The position numbers were made by a program, and so were the translations under genes. Positions 36,877-44,602 of a stretch of DNA of 64,000 bases are shown here, in pieces. The stretch lies in contig NZ_LMUK01000060.1 in assembly GCF_009766005.1 (NCBI RefSeq), positions 428,512 through 492,511 on the forward strand, read 5' to 3'. The stretch is from Bradyrhizobium sp. S69. GTDB lineage: Bacteria > Pseudomonadota > Alphaproteobacteria > Rhizobiales > Xanthobacteraceae. How positions within the stretch are numbered: position 1 is the stretch's first letter; every line of letters starts with the position of its first letter. The notes below the pieces were generated by a model. The model saw nothing but the letters and a program-made list of their open reading frames with translations, was not told where the DNA came from and did not search any database.

Positions 36877-37127
36877 ATCCGCCCTCCCACTACTGGAACA
36901 TAAGAAGAACATTGTTCCTTTTTTGTTCCAGGAGTCAAGCGGGTCGTATCAGGTCAATTCGACAGGCGGCCTCGAAAAATACGGCTTGGTTAATCCAGGG
37001 GATCCGACGGAACGAACCGGGACCGCGCCAGACGGCAAGTTCGGTCCGGGATCACGCAATCGGCTCCGTACAGTGGAAGGCTTCGCGGCGAACGGCTGGT
37101 GTTCAGAAGCAGCCGCGGCGTGGCCCG

Positions 37128-37313
37128 CTATCGGCAGGACATTCCCTCTGCCATCGAAGGACCCCAAAAGCCGCATTCCGTGGGCGGGCCGGCCAAGCCG
37201 TTCGCGTGTTGGTATCCATGGGCATGCAACTCCCCGCGCAACGCCAACAGCATGGCGCCGGCCAGAAGGATCGCGGATAGCAAGATGACAGGTCTGTTTC
37301 GCATGACGCTCAT
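37128..37313 (-). CDS. Small exported or membrane-anchored peptide, 61 aa
   Basis: Starts MSVMRNRPVILLSAILLAGA, a basic head and hydrophobic core like a signal anchor, followed by ELHAHGYQHANGLAG with several histidines. AGGGG lies close before the ATG. A small periplasmic histidine-rich peptide is possible, but composition is the only support and I cannot exclude a chance frame. Confidence 0.4.
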   Translation of the reverse strand: MSVMRNRPVILLSAILLAGAMLLALRGELHAHGYQHANGLAGPPTECGFWGPSMAEGMSCR

Positions 37314-37409
37314 ATGCCCCTAAAATCCGACGATTACTAGGCAGCCACGCCGCGACCAATCAAATCGGCTCGTCAGCCAAGCGGCGGCATGCGTCCGTTT
37401 TGAATGATC

Positions 37410-37607
37410 TTAGTTGTTGAGGCCCTGGAAGGTCTTCTCGGGCTGCACCGTGAGGCGGATGGCGACCTCGACCGTCCCGTCGAAAACTTCAAGCACGTGA
37501 TCGCACAGCAGGCAGCGGAATTCGCCGGTGCTTCGCGCGCCGCTTGCGAGTTCGACGCGCCGATAGCCGGCATTGCAGTTGGGGCAGATGATATCGGATT
37601 TTTTCAT
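37410..37607 (-). CDS. Zinc-ribbon-like small protein, 65 aa
   Basis: MKKSDIICPNCNAGYRRVEL and FRCLLCDHVLEVF give two CxxC pairs about 24 residues apart, the layout of a zinc ribbon. The rest (GTVEVAIRLTVQPEK) is a beta-rich tail. Conserved hypothetical type common in bradyrhizobia and related to MJ0042-like zinc fingers. No neighbour suggests a pathway. Confidence 0.7.
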   Translation of the reverse strand: MKKSDIICPNCNAGYRRVELASGARSTGEFRCLLCDHVLEVFDGTVEVAIRLTVQPEKTFQGLNN

Positions 37608-37911
37608 GTGGCGAACACGCGCTCGTGCATCGTCTGTCCTGCATAGTGTACGGCTATGACAGTCGAGCGACCCCTATTCGTTACGAGCGTGAATTGACCG
37701 GAATATGGCGCGGCGCCGCGGCTGGATTGGTTTTAAAGCGATCCTCCACAGGCGGTTGCATCGGCCAGCGAAGACCGGTTGACTCGGGCCCGACGATAAC
37801 CTTCTGCTGGCGGCCGACAGCGCCGCTCGAATCTCATCGATGATGAAGACGCGATGCGGTGAGCTTGATCGGTTTTGAAGGCAAAGGCCGCAACTCGCGG
37901 CGGAGAAAATG
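37608..37911. other. Gene-free stretch of 304 bases
   Basis: Between the zinc-ribbon gene and the DUF3551 gene. I see no supported frame, repeat or terminator here. It presumably holds the divergent promoters of the two flanking genes. Confidence 0.5.
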
Positions 37912-38190
37912 ATGCGCGTTGCCGCTTTGGCGATTTTCGCAGGTTTGGCGATTGGAGCTATGTCGGCCGCCGCGCCGGCTCGAGCCCAGGCGTATGATCC
38001 AGCGTACCCGGTTTGCCTGCAAGTGTTCGGCCCGTACAACTATAACGAATGCCGCTTTACATCATTGGCGCAATGCGCGCCCGCCGCGTCGGGCCGCGGC
38101 GCGCAATGCATCGTCAATCCCTATTTTGTAAACGCCACTCAGGAGCCGCCGCCCGTACGACGCCACCGGCGGCACCGCCACGCGCGTTAG
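37912..38190 (+). CDS. DUF3551-type secreted protein, 92 aa
   Basis: Signal peptide MRVAALAIFAGLAIGAMSAA ending near APARAQA, then the DUF3551 pattern CLQVFGPYNYNECRFTSLAQ, CAPAASGRGAQCIVNPYF with four cysteines and a basic His/Arg-rich tail. This family is abundant in Bradyrhizobium; role unknown. I start at the second ATG (37912), 6 to 7 bases after GGAG. Its TAG stop comes from a dispersed repeat. Confidence 0.75.
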   Translation: MRVAALAIFAGLAIGAMSAAAPARAQAYDPAYPVCLQVFGPYNYNECRFTSLAQCAPAASGRGAQCIVNPYFVNATQEPPPVRRHRRHRHAR

Positions 38191-38287
38191 AGCGTTTTCG
38201 AGCGAAGTGGGCACCGGTTCGCGTGAAGAAAACGCGTCAAATAAGAAACTAGAGCTCCATTCCGATTCAATCGGAATGGAACTCTAG
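38188..38287 (+). repeat. Dispersed bradyrhizobial-type repeat element, full copy
   Basis: Begins TAGAGCGTTTTCGAGCGAAG, continues through AACGCGTCAAATAAG and ends in a long hairpin, CTAGAGCTCCATTCCGATT (38249 to 38267) with AATCGGAATGGAACTCTAG (38269 to 38287), one mismatch. A 24-base part recurs, inverted, at 32641 to 32664. I recall the same kind of element as a dispersed intergenic repeat in Bradyrhizobium and Rhodopseudomonas, but did not check it. The hairpin may also stop transcription between the convergent DUF3551 and lolD genes. Confidence 0.7.
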
Positions 38288-38303
38288 AACGGCACGCGCG
38301 CAC

Positions 38304-39017
38304 TCATTCGAGTTCGATCACCTTGCCGCCCTCGAGCGACACCCGCCGGTCCATGCGTCCGGCGAGTTCCATGTTGTGGGTCGCGATCAGCATGCTCACG
38401 CGCGTTGCCTTGACGAGTTGCATCAGCGCCTTGAAGACGTGATCGGCGGTGCCGGGATCAAGGTTGCCGGTCGGCTCGTCGGCGAACAGGACCCGCGGTG
38501 CATTGGCGACCGCGCGCGCGATCGCGACCCGTTGCTGCTCGCCGCCGGATAGCTCGGCCGGACGATGCTTGATGCGATCGCCGAGGCCTAGATAGGCCAG
38601 AATTTCGGTGGCGCGCTTGACGGTTTCGCCGCGCTTGAGGCCGCGAATCATCTGCGGCAGCATGACGTTTTCAAGCGCGGTGAATTCCGGCAGCAGCCGG
38701 TGCGATTGATAGACGAAGCCGATATCGGTGCGCCGGATCTGGGTCCGGTCGACGTCCGATAACCCTGAGGTCGCGGTGCCCCCGACATAGACCTCGCCGT
38801 CATCGGGGCTTTCGAGCAGGCCCGCGATATGCAGCAAGGTCGATTTGCCCGAGCCTGACGGCGCCACCAGCGCCACCGACTGCCCCGCCCACAACGCAAG
38901 CTTGGCGCCGTCGAGAATCGTCAGCGTGGTTTCGCCTTGCACGTACTGGCGTTTTATCTCGTGGAGATAGACGGCCGGCACATCTTCCGCCCCGTGCGCC
39001 ATCGGCACCTCACTCAT
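38304..39017 (-). CDS. lolD: Lipoprotein-releasing ABC ATPase LolD, 237 aa
   Basis: Powers release of lipoproteins from the inner membrane. Walker A APSGSGKSTLL, signature LSGGEQQRVAIARA and Walker B VLFADEPTGNLD are intact. The MacB/LolD-type GFVYQSHRLLPEF is present. I use the ATG at 39017 because it overlaps the lolE stop by 8 bases, so the longer frame is unnecessary. Confidence 0.93.
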   Translation of the reverse strand: MSEVPMAHGAEDVPAVYLHEIKRQYVQGETTLTILDGAKLALWAGQSVALVAPSGSGKSTLLHIAGLLESPDDGEVYVGGTATSGLSDVDRTQIRRTDIGFVYQSHRLLPEFTALENVMLPQMIRGLKRGETVKRATEILAYLGLGDRIKHRPAELSGGEQQRVAIARAVANAPRVLFADEPTGNLDPGTADHVFKALMQLVKATRVSMLIATHNMELAGRMDRRVSLEGGKVIELE

Positions 39018-40290
39018 AGCGGAGCGCTTCGACGGGATCGAGGCGCGCGGCACGCCAGGATGGATAGAGGGTCGCGAGAAAGGACAGGGTCAGCGCCATG
39101 ATCACGACCGCGCTGGTCTCGCCGAAATCGATCTCGGCCGGTAGCTTGGAAAGGAAGTAGAGCGTCGGATCGAACAATTCGGTGCTGGTCAGCCAGGACA
39201 GGAATTGCCGGATCGATTCGATGTTGAAGCAAACCAACAGCCCGACCAGAAGACCGGTCAGCGTACCGACCACCCCGATCGCGGCACCGGTGATCAGGAA
39301 GATCCGCATGATCGAGCCCTGCGAGGCGCCCATGGTGCGCAGGATCGCGATGTCACTGCCCTTGTCCTTCACCAGCATGATCAGGCCGGAGACGATATTG
39401 AGCGCCGCGACCAGCACGATCATGGTGAGAATCAGGAACATCACGTTGCGCTCGACCTGAAGCGCATTGAAGAAGGTCGAGTTGCGCTGTCGCCAGTCGA
39501 CCAGAAATACCGGCCGCCCCGCGGCTTCGGTCACCGCCTTGCGGTAGGCGACGATGTTGTCGGGGTTGTCGGTGAACACCTCGATCGCGGTGACGTCGTT
39601 GTTGCGGTTGAAATAGGCCTGCGCCTCCGCCAGCGGCATGAACACGAAGGTCGAATCATATTCCGACATGCCGATCTCGAACACCGCATTGATCTTGTAC
39701 GGCTTGATGCGCGGCGTGGTGCCCATCGGGGTCACCGCGCCCTTCGGCGAGACCAGCGTGATGCTGTCGCCGGCATGCAGCGACAATTGATCGGCGAGCC
39801 TGCGGCCGATCGCAACGCCCTGCCCGTCATCAAATCCCTCGAGCGTGCCCTGCGTGATGTGCTTGGCGATCGAGGTGAGGTTGTTGAGATCGTCGGCGCG
39901 GATGCCGCGAATGAACACACCGGCCGCGTTGAACGGCGACGATCCGAGCCCCTGGCCGTCGACCACGGGCGCGGCAAGCCGGATGCCCTTCACCTGGCTG
40001 ATCCGGTCGGCGACATCCTTCCAGTCGGTCAGCGGCGATTCCAGCGGCTGCACTAGAAGATGCCCGTTGAGGCCGAGGATCTTGTCGAGCAGTTCCTTGC
40101 GGAAGCCGTTCATGACAGCCATCACGATGATCAGCGTGGCGACGCCGAGCATGATGCCGAGAAACGAGAAGCCGGCGATCACCGAGATGAAACCTTCCTT
40201 GCGGCGGGCGCGCAAATAGCGTCCCGACAGCAGCCATTCGAAGGCCGCGAAAGGTGGGGTCCGGACTGGCTCGCTCATGGGTTCATCCAT
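39010..40290 (-). CDS. lolE: Lipoprotein-releasing transmembrane subunit LolC/LolE type, 426 aa
   Basis: FtsX-like permease with one N-terminal and three C-terminal membrane segments around a large periplasmic domain. The N-terminus FEWLLSGRYLRARRKEGFIS and the C-terminal LYPSWRAARLDPVEALRYE are family marks. Alphaproteobacteria often have a single such subunit (LolF type) instead of LolC plus LolE, and only one is found here, so the exact name is uncertain. Partner LolD follows immediately. Confidence 0.88.
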   Translation of the reverse strand: MDEPMSEPVRTPPFAAFEWLLSGRYLRARRKEGFISVIAGFSFLGIMLGVATLIIVMAVMNGFRKELLDKILGLNGHLLVQPLESPLTDWKDVADRISQVKGIRLAAPVVDGQGLGSSPFNAAGVFIRGIRADDLNNLTSIAKHITQGTLEGFDDGQGVAIGRRLADQLSLHAGDSITLVSPKGAVTPMGTTPRIKPYKINAVFEIGMSEYDSTFVFMPLAEAQAYFNRNNDVTAIEVFTDNPDNIVAYRKAVTEAAGRPVFLVDWRQRNSTFFNALQVERNVMFLILTMIVLVAALNIVSGLIMLVKDKGSDIAILRTMGASQGSIMRIFLITGAAIGVVGTLTGLLVGLLVCFNIESIRQFLSWLTSTELFDPTLYFLSKLPAEIDFGETSAVVIMALTLSFLATLYPSWRAARLDPVEALRYE

Positions 40291-40354
40291 AGGTCGATTT
40301 TCACACGATTCGGGCTGATTGTGACCGATCCCGCCAGCACCGGTGGATAATTCG

Positions 40355-41674
40355 TCACGAGGTCAGCTTTGCCAGCACTTCAGCCGGGCTCAGATTCTCG
40401 CGCGCCCCGTCGCTGCGCTGCTTGAGTTCGACCTTGCCTTCGGCGAGCCCCTTCGGGCCGATCAAGACCTGCCAGGGAATACCGATCAGGTCGGCGGCGG
40501 CGAACTTGGCGCCGGCACGCTGGTCGGTGTCGTCATAGAGCACATCGACGCCACTGGCCGTGAGTTCGCGATAAAGCTTTTCGGATGCCGCATCGGTATC
40601 TTCGGCGCCCTGCTTGAGGTTGAGGATCGCCACTTTGAAGGGAGCGACCGCCTCCGGCCATTTGATGCCGGCGTCGTCATGGCAGGCCTCGATGATCGCG
40701 CCGACCAGCCGCGACACGCCGACGCCATAGGAACCGCCATGGATCGGGACGTCGGCGCCATCGGCACCCGCAACAAAAGCCTTCATGGTGTCGGAATATT
40801 TGGTGCCGAAATAGAAGATCTGCCCGACCTCAATGCCTCTGGTGTGCAGCTTCTTCTCAGCCGGCACTTCGCGATCGAACCGCTCGGCGTCGTGGACGTC
40901 TTCGGTCGCGGCATAGACCGAGGTCCATTGCTGGATGATCGGTGTCAAATCGCCTTCATAGTCGACATTGTCGCCGGGCACCGGCAAATTGAGCACGTCG
41001 CTGTCGCAATACACCCCGGACTCGCCGGTCTCGGCGAGCACGATGAATTCGTGGCTGAGGTCGCCGCCGATCGGGCCGGTTTCCGCGCGCATCGGGATCG
41101 CCTTCAATCCCATCCGCGCAAAGGTCCGCAAGTACGCGACGAACATCCGGTTGTAGGAGCGGCGCGCCGCCGCCTCGTCGATGTCGAACGAATAGGCGTC
41201 CTTCATCAGGAATTCGCGGCCGCGCATCACGCCGAACCGCGGACGCTGCTCGTCACGAAACTTCCACTGGATGTGGTAGAGATTGAGCGGCAGGCTGCGG
41301 TAGGATTTGACGTAACTGCGGAAAATCTCGGTGATCATTTCCTCGTTGGTCGGCCCATACAGCAATTCGCGCTTGTGGCGATCGGTGATGCGCAGCATCT
41401 CCGGACCGTAGGCGTCATAGCGGCCGCTTTCGCGCCAGAGGTCGGCCAATTGCAGCGTCGGCATCAACAGCTCGAGCGCGCCGGCGCGGTCCTGTTCCTC
41501 GCGCACGATCTGCTCGATCTTTCTCAGCACCCGCAAGCCCAGCGGCAGCCAGGCATAGATGCCGGCCGCCTCCTGCCGCATCATGCCCGCGCGCAGCATC
41601 AGCCGATGCGAAACGATCTCGGCCTCCTTCGGATTTTCCTTAAGGATCGGCAGAAAAAATCGCGACAGTCGCAT
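40355..41674 (-). CDS. proS: Prolyl-tRNA synthetase, short type, 439 aa
   Basis: Class II synthetase. It begins MRLSRFFLPILKENPKEAEI and shows motif 2 FRDEQRPRFGVMRGREF and motif 3 GGSYGVGVSRLVGAIIE. At about 440 residues it lacks the insertion/editing domain of the long bacterial type, as in other alphaproteobacteria and mitochondria. The frame reaches 41833 but the family starts at 41674. It precedes lolE-lolD in the same direction. Confidence 0.93.
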   Translation of the reverse strand: MRLSRFFLPILKENPKEAEIVSHRLMLRAGMMRQEAAGIYAWLPLGLRVLRKIEQIVREEQDRAGALELLMPTLQLADLWRESGRYDAYGPEMLRITDRHKRELLYGPTNEEMITEIFRSYVKSYRSLPLNLYHIQWKFRDEQRPRFGVMRGREFLMKDAYSFDIDEAAARRSYNRMFVAYLRTFARMGLKAIPMRAETGPIGGDLSHEFIVLAETGESGVYCDSDVLNLPVPGDNVDYEGDLTPIIQQWTSVYAATEDVHDAERFDREVPAEKKLHTRGIEVGQIFYFGTKYSDTMKAFVAGADGADVPIHGGSYGVGVSRLVGAIIEACHDDAGIKWPEAVAPFKVAILNLKQGAEDTDAASEKLYRELTASGVDVLYDDTDQRAGAKFAAADLIGIPWQVLIGPKGLAEGKVELKQRSDGARENLSPAEVLAKLTS

Positions 41675-41748
41675 AGGTACACTCAAAGAATCGGTGAAAC
41701 ACGGAAGGCCCGCAGTGAAACCGGATCGTGCGGGAAAACACAAGGGCG

Positions 41749-41768
41749 GGAGCCGCAAAAGCGGCTCC
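41749..41768. terminator. Hairpin between copC-copD and proS
   Basis: GGAGCCGC, loop AAAA, GCGGCTCC: a perfect 8-bp stem with a four-base loop. It is about 100 bases after the CopC-CopD stop. On the minus strand it is not followed by a clear T run, so it may be a weak terminator. Confidence 0.45.
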
Positions 41769-41869
41769 GGTGGCTGATTTCCGGCTATTTCGCCTGTCAC
41801 ATTGAGCGTGCGATTAAGGCACGAGCGCGTCACAAACCAGCTTTTGGAAGAAAAGCTTATGACGCCATT

Positions 41870-43456
41870 CTAATGCGACGGAATATCAAGCTCATCTTCC
41901 AGCGTAACTTTCTTGAAGTCGGTCACCAGGGCTTCGATCCGGATGTGCCAGTGCCCGGGATAGGGCAGCAACACATCGCGAACATGCCAGTAGCCGTCGG
42001 CGCCCAAGGTCGCCGCGCGCTCCAGCGGTTCGATGCCGCGCTCGGGCAGACTGAGGACGAGTGTGGCTTCCTTGGCCGCGAGCGGGCTGGCATCGCCGTT
42101 CATCAATTGCAGCACGAAGCCGTTGCCACCGGCCTTGCCCGGCGACACCAGCACCTGGAACATCGCCTGCTCGGTATGGATATGGATCGCCAGCGGCGTC
42201 ACCACCGCCGAAGTCCGGGCCGCCGCCTGCGCGCGCGGCGGCGGGGTGAAGCGCCAGCCGGCGACGACGGCGAGAATGCCGAGCACCAGGACGCATTCGA
42301 GCATGATCGAGCGCCGCAGGGGGCGCGTCTTGCCGGCATCCGTCGCGATCGCCGGCGTCAGATAAAACCGGTTCAGCGCGGCAAGCCCGAGCAGCAGGAC
42401 GACGAGCACAAGCTTGATCGACAGCAGGATGCCGTATCCGGTTTCGAACAGCGCGCCAAAGCTTTCGAGCTGGATCACCGAAAGCCCAAGGCCGGTCAGC
42501 ACCAGCACGCCGACCACCGGCAGCGCCAGCGTGGAGAAGCGATGCAGCGCCGCGGGCAGCGCGTCCGCCCGCCGCCGGACCATGTCGGCCAATGGCGCCA
42601 GCGCGCCGACCCAATAGGCCACGCCAATGCCATGCAGGAACAGGGAGGACCGGGTCAGCCATTGCGGCGGCGCCGTCGCGGCATGGCCGGTCGCGGCCAG
42701 CGAAAGCCCGACGCCCGCCATTGCCGCCGACGCGAGTAGCCGGGGCAGCGTCATGGTCGGACCGCGCGAGGCAAAATAGGCGGCGACCATCGCCGCGATC
42801 GCGATCAGCAGCGATGTCCCGAGGCTGGTGGCAAGCGCGCTGGTCCACGGTGCCGGCGTCACGATGCCGGCGAACGGCAGGTTCAATAGATCGAGCCCCT
42901 GGAGGCCGAGCGATGCCACCGCGCTGGCGAGACCTGTCCAGAGCGCGCCGACCGTCGCGCCGGTTCTGCCGGCGCCCAGCCCGATCCAGCACGCGAAGAA
43001 GGCCCCGCCGACGCCGACAAACAGCCCGAGGTAGACGCCAATCCGCGCCAGCCAGATCAGGATGGCGCGGGCGCCGTCGGTGGCCGGCGCAGCGGCGGCT
43101 CCCGTCACCTCGCCGATCGAAAACACCAGCGAACCCGCGACCGGATGCCCGTCCGCGGAGATGATGCGATAGCTGACGATCTGGGTGCCGCGCGGCAGCG
43201 TCTCCGGCAGCACCAGGGTGACGATCTGATCGACCGCGCGCACGACGACGTCGTCACGGCTTTTGCCCGAGGCATCGATCAGGCTGATCACCGCCGGGGT
43301 CACGGGCTCGTTGAAACGCAGTTGCACCGTTTTTGGCGCCGTCGCGAGCACGCTGCCGTCGGCCGGCTCGGCTCCGACCAGCGAGGCGTGCGCCGACACG
43401 CCGGTGGCAAAGCAGACCACCCACAAAAGCGTTGCCAGGCCCGCGATCAGGCGCAT
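41870..43456 (-). CDS. CopC-CopD fusion, copper transport, 528 aa
   Basis: The N-terminal CopC domain follows a signal peptide and starts at HASLVGAEPADGSV, whose first His is the copper ligand in the family, with ADGHPVAGSLVFSIG completing it. A CopD membrane domain with about eight segments follows, including HRFSTLALPVVGVLVLTG. The C-terminal about 130 residues (from TPLAIHIHTEQAMFQVLVSP) resemble a YtkA-like beta domain and end PGHWHIRIEALV. CopD is usually linked to copper uptake into the cytoplasm. It is the last gene of the copper cluster. Confidence 0.85.
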   Translation of the reverse strand: MRLIAGLATLLWVVCFATGVSAHASLVGAEPADGSVLATAPKTVQLRFNEPVTPAVISLIDASGKSRDDVVVRAVDQIVTLVLPETLPRGTQIVSYRIISADGHPVAGSLVFSIGEVTGAAAAPATDGARAILIWLARIGVYLGLFVGVGGAFFACWIGLGAGRTGATVGALWTGLASAVASLGLQGLDLLNLPFAGIVTPAPWTSALATSLGTSLLIAIAAMVAAYFASRGPTMTLPRLLASAAMAGVGLSLAATGHAATAPPQWLTRSSLFLHGIGVAYWVGALAPLADMVRRRADALPAALHRFSTLALPVVGVLVLTGLGLSVIQLESFGALFETGYGILLSIKLVLVVLLLGLAALNRFYLTPAIATDAGKTRPLRRSIMLECVLVLGILAVVAGWRFTPPPRAQAAARTSAVVTPLAIHIHTEQAMFQVLVSPGKAGGNGFVLQLMNGDASPLAAKEATLVLSLPERGIEPLERAATLGADGYWHVRDVLLPYPGHWHIRIEALVTDFKKVTLEDELDIPSH

Positions 43457-43472
43457 CGTCCGGACTGCCTTT

Positions 43473-44009
43473 TTAAGGTTTTGCCAACAGCTTCACGCCC
43501 GGTGCCGGCGATTTGCTGTCATGAGCGTGGGCCGGATCGACGGGAATATCGATCCAGCGGCTAACCCCTTGCTCGCATTCCTGCACCGTCGGAAAATACA
43601 GCATGCTGCCGGGCTTGAGGGTGTCGGTCAGATACATCGTGAGGACGAATTCGTCGTAGAAATCGTCAGGCAGTTTGCCGTCGCTCCACACCACTTCCTT
43701 GACGCCCTCAGACAATTTGGTGCCGTGAAAGTCGTATTCGGCGGCGTATTTGCCTTTGATGGTCTCGATATTCCAGCGGGGCTTCGACATCGGCTTCACA
43801 GCGATCACGCCATCTGGAATTTGCACGCGGATCTTGATCGTTGCCGAGCCAGCGCAGCCATGCGGCACGACAAACACCGCCTTGAACGGCGCGCCGATCG
43901 TAGCCTCCTTGCTTTCCAGGGTGATATGGGCGCTGGCCGCGGACGCCGCGATGAGCATGACCGCGACAGCGCCGGCGGTGAGAAAACGGCAATAAGGGCT
44001 ATTGGACAT
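43473..44009 (-). CDS. YcnI-type copper-binding protein (DUF1775), 178 aa
   Basis: After a signal peptide the mature chain begins at AHITLESKEATIGA, with the N-terminal His that binds copper in YcnI proteins. The DUF1775 beta fold is recognisable from VVPHGCAGSATIKIRVQIPD and KPRWNIETIKGKY. The ATG at 44009 has GAGGCGA upstream, overlapping the PCuAC stop region. DUF1775 genes cluster with copC/copD and PCuAC, as here, and are thought to be periplasmic copper chaperones. Confidence 0.85.
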   Translation of the reverse strand: MSNSPYCRFLTAGAVAVMLIAASAASAHITLESKEATIGAPFKAVFVVPHGCAGSATIKIRVQIPDGVIAVKPMSKPRWNIETIKGKYAAEYDFHGTKLSEGVKEVVWSDGKLPDDFYDEFVLTMYLTDTLKPGSMLYFPTVQECEQGVSRWIDIPVDPAHAHDSKSPAPGVKLLAKP

Positions 44010-44017
44010 TTCTCGCC

Positions 44018-44548
44018 TCACATCTTCGCGCCGTCGGGCATCTTCTTCTGCATGCCATCGGCCGCAGCGGGTCCCTGCGCGCCAATGCCCTGCACGTCGA
44101 GCGAAACCTTCACTTTGCCGGCTTTTTCGAATTCCAGCGTCACCGGCAGTGCATCGCCCTGCTTCAGTGGGCTCTTGAGATCGAACATCATCAGATGGTA
44201 GCCGCCCGGCGCCAGTTTTACAGTCTTGCCGGGATCGATCGCGAGACCCTCCGGCAGTGGACGCATCGTCATCACGCCGTCCTTCATGGCCATTTCGTGC
44301 ACCTCGACCTTGCCGGCGACATCGGCCGAAACGCCGACCAGCCGATCCGGCGTCGTGCCCTTGTTCTCGATGGTGAAATATCCGCTGCCGATTTTCGCAC
44401 CGTTCGGCGTAGCACGGCTCCAGGCCTGCGTGATCGCGAGATCACCGGCCTTGATCTCCTCGGCGCGCGCCGGCGCCGCGATCAGGCTAGCGAACACGGA
44501 CAAGGCGACAAGTCCGGCTGCGATTTTTCTCGCTGCGATTTTTCTCAT
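44018..44548 (-). CDS. PCuAC copper chaperone, 176 aa
   Basis: Signal peptide up to about residue 29 (APARAEE), then the PCuAC fold. The copper-binding HxM pattern is present: HEMAMKDGVMTM around residue 84 and GGYHLMMFD around residue 116. The tail is Met-rich (GMQKKMPDGAKM). Family members deliver Cu(I) in the periplasm, for example to cytochrome oxidase. It follows the TonB receptor by 54 bases and precedes ycnI. Confidence 0.88.
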   Translation of the reverse strand: MRKIAARKIAAGLVALSVFASLIAAPARAEEIKAGDLAITQAWSRATPNGAKIGSGYFTIENKGTTPDRLVGVSADVAGKVEVHEMAMKDGVMTMRPLPEGLAIDPGKTVKLAPGGYHLMMFDLKSPLKQGDALPVTLEFEKAGKVKVSLDVQGIGAQGPAAADGMQKKMPDGAKM

Positions 44549-44602
44549 GGGAACTTCCTTGTTTCTTGTTCTCGAGTTTTGCGTTTCAGCAAGTTTTGCG
44601 TT

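Noticed and set aside
40343..42739. A 798-codon plus-strand frame opposite proS and the CopC-CopD gene
   Set aside because: Crosses two real genes and a hairpin; no family features.
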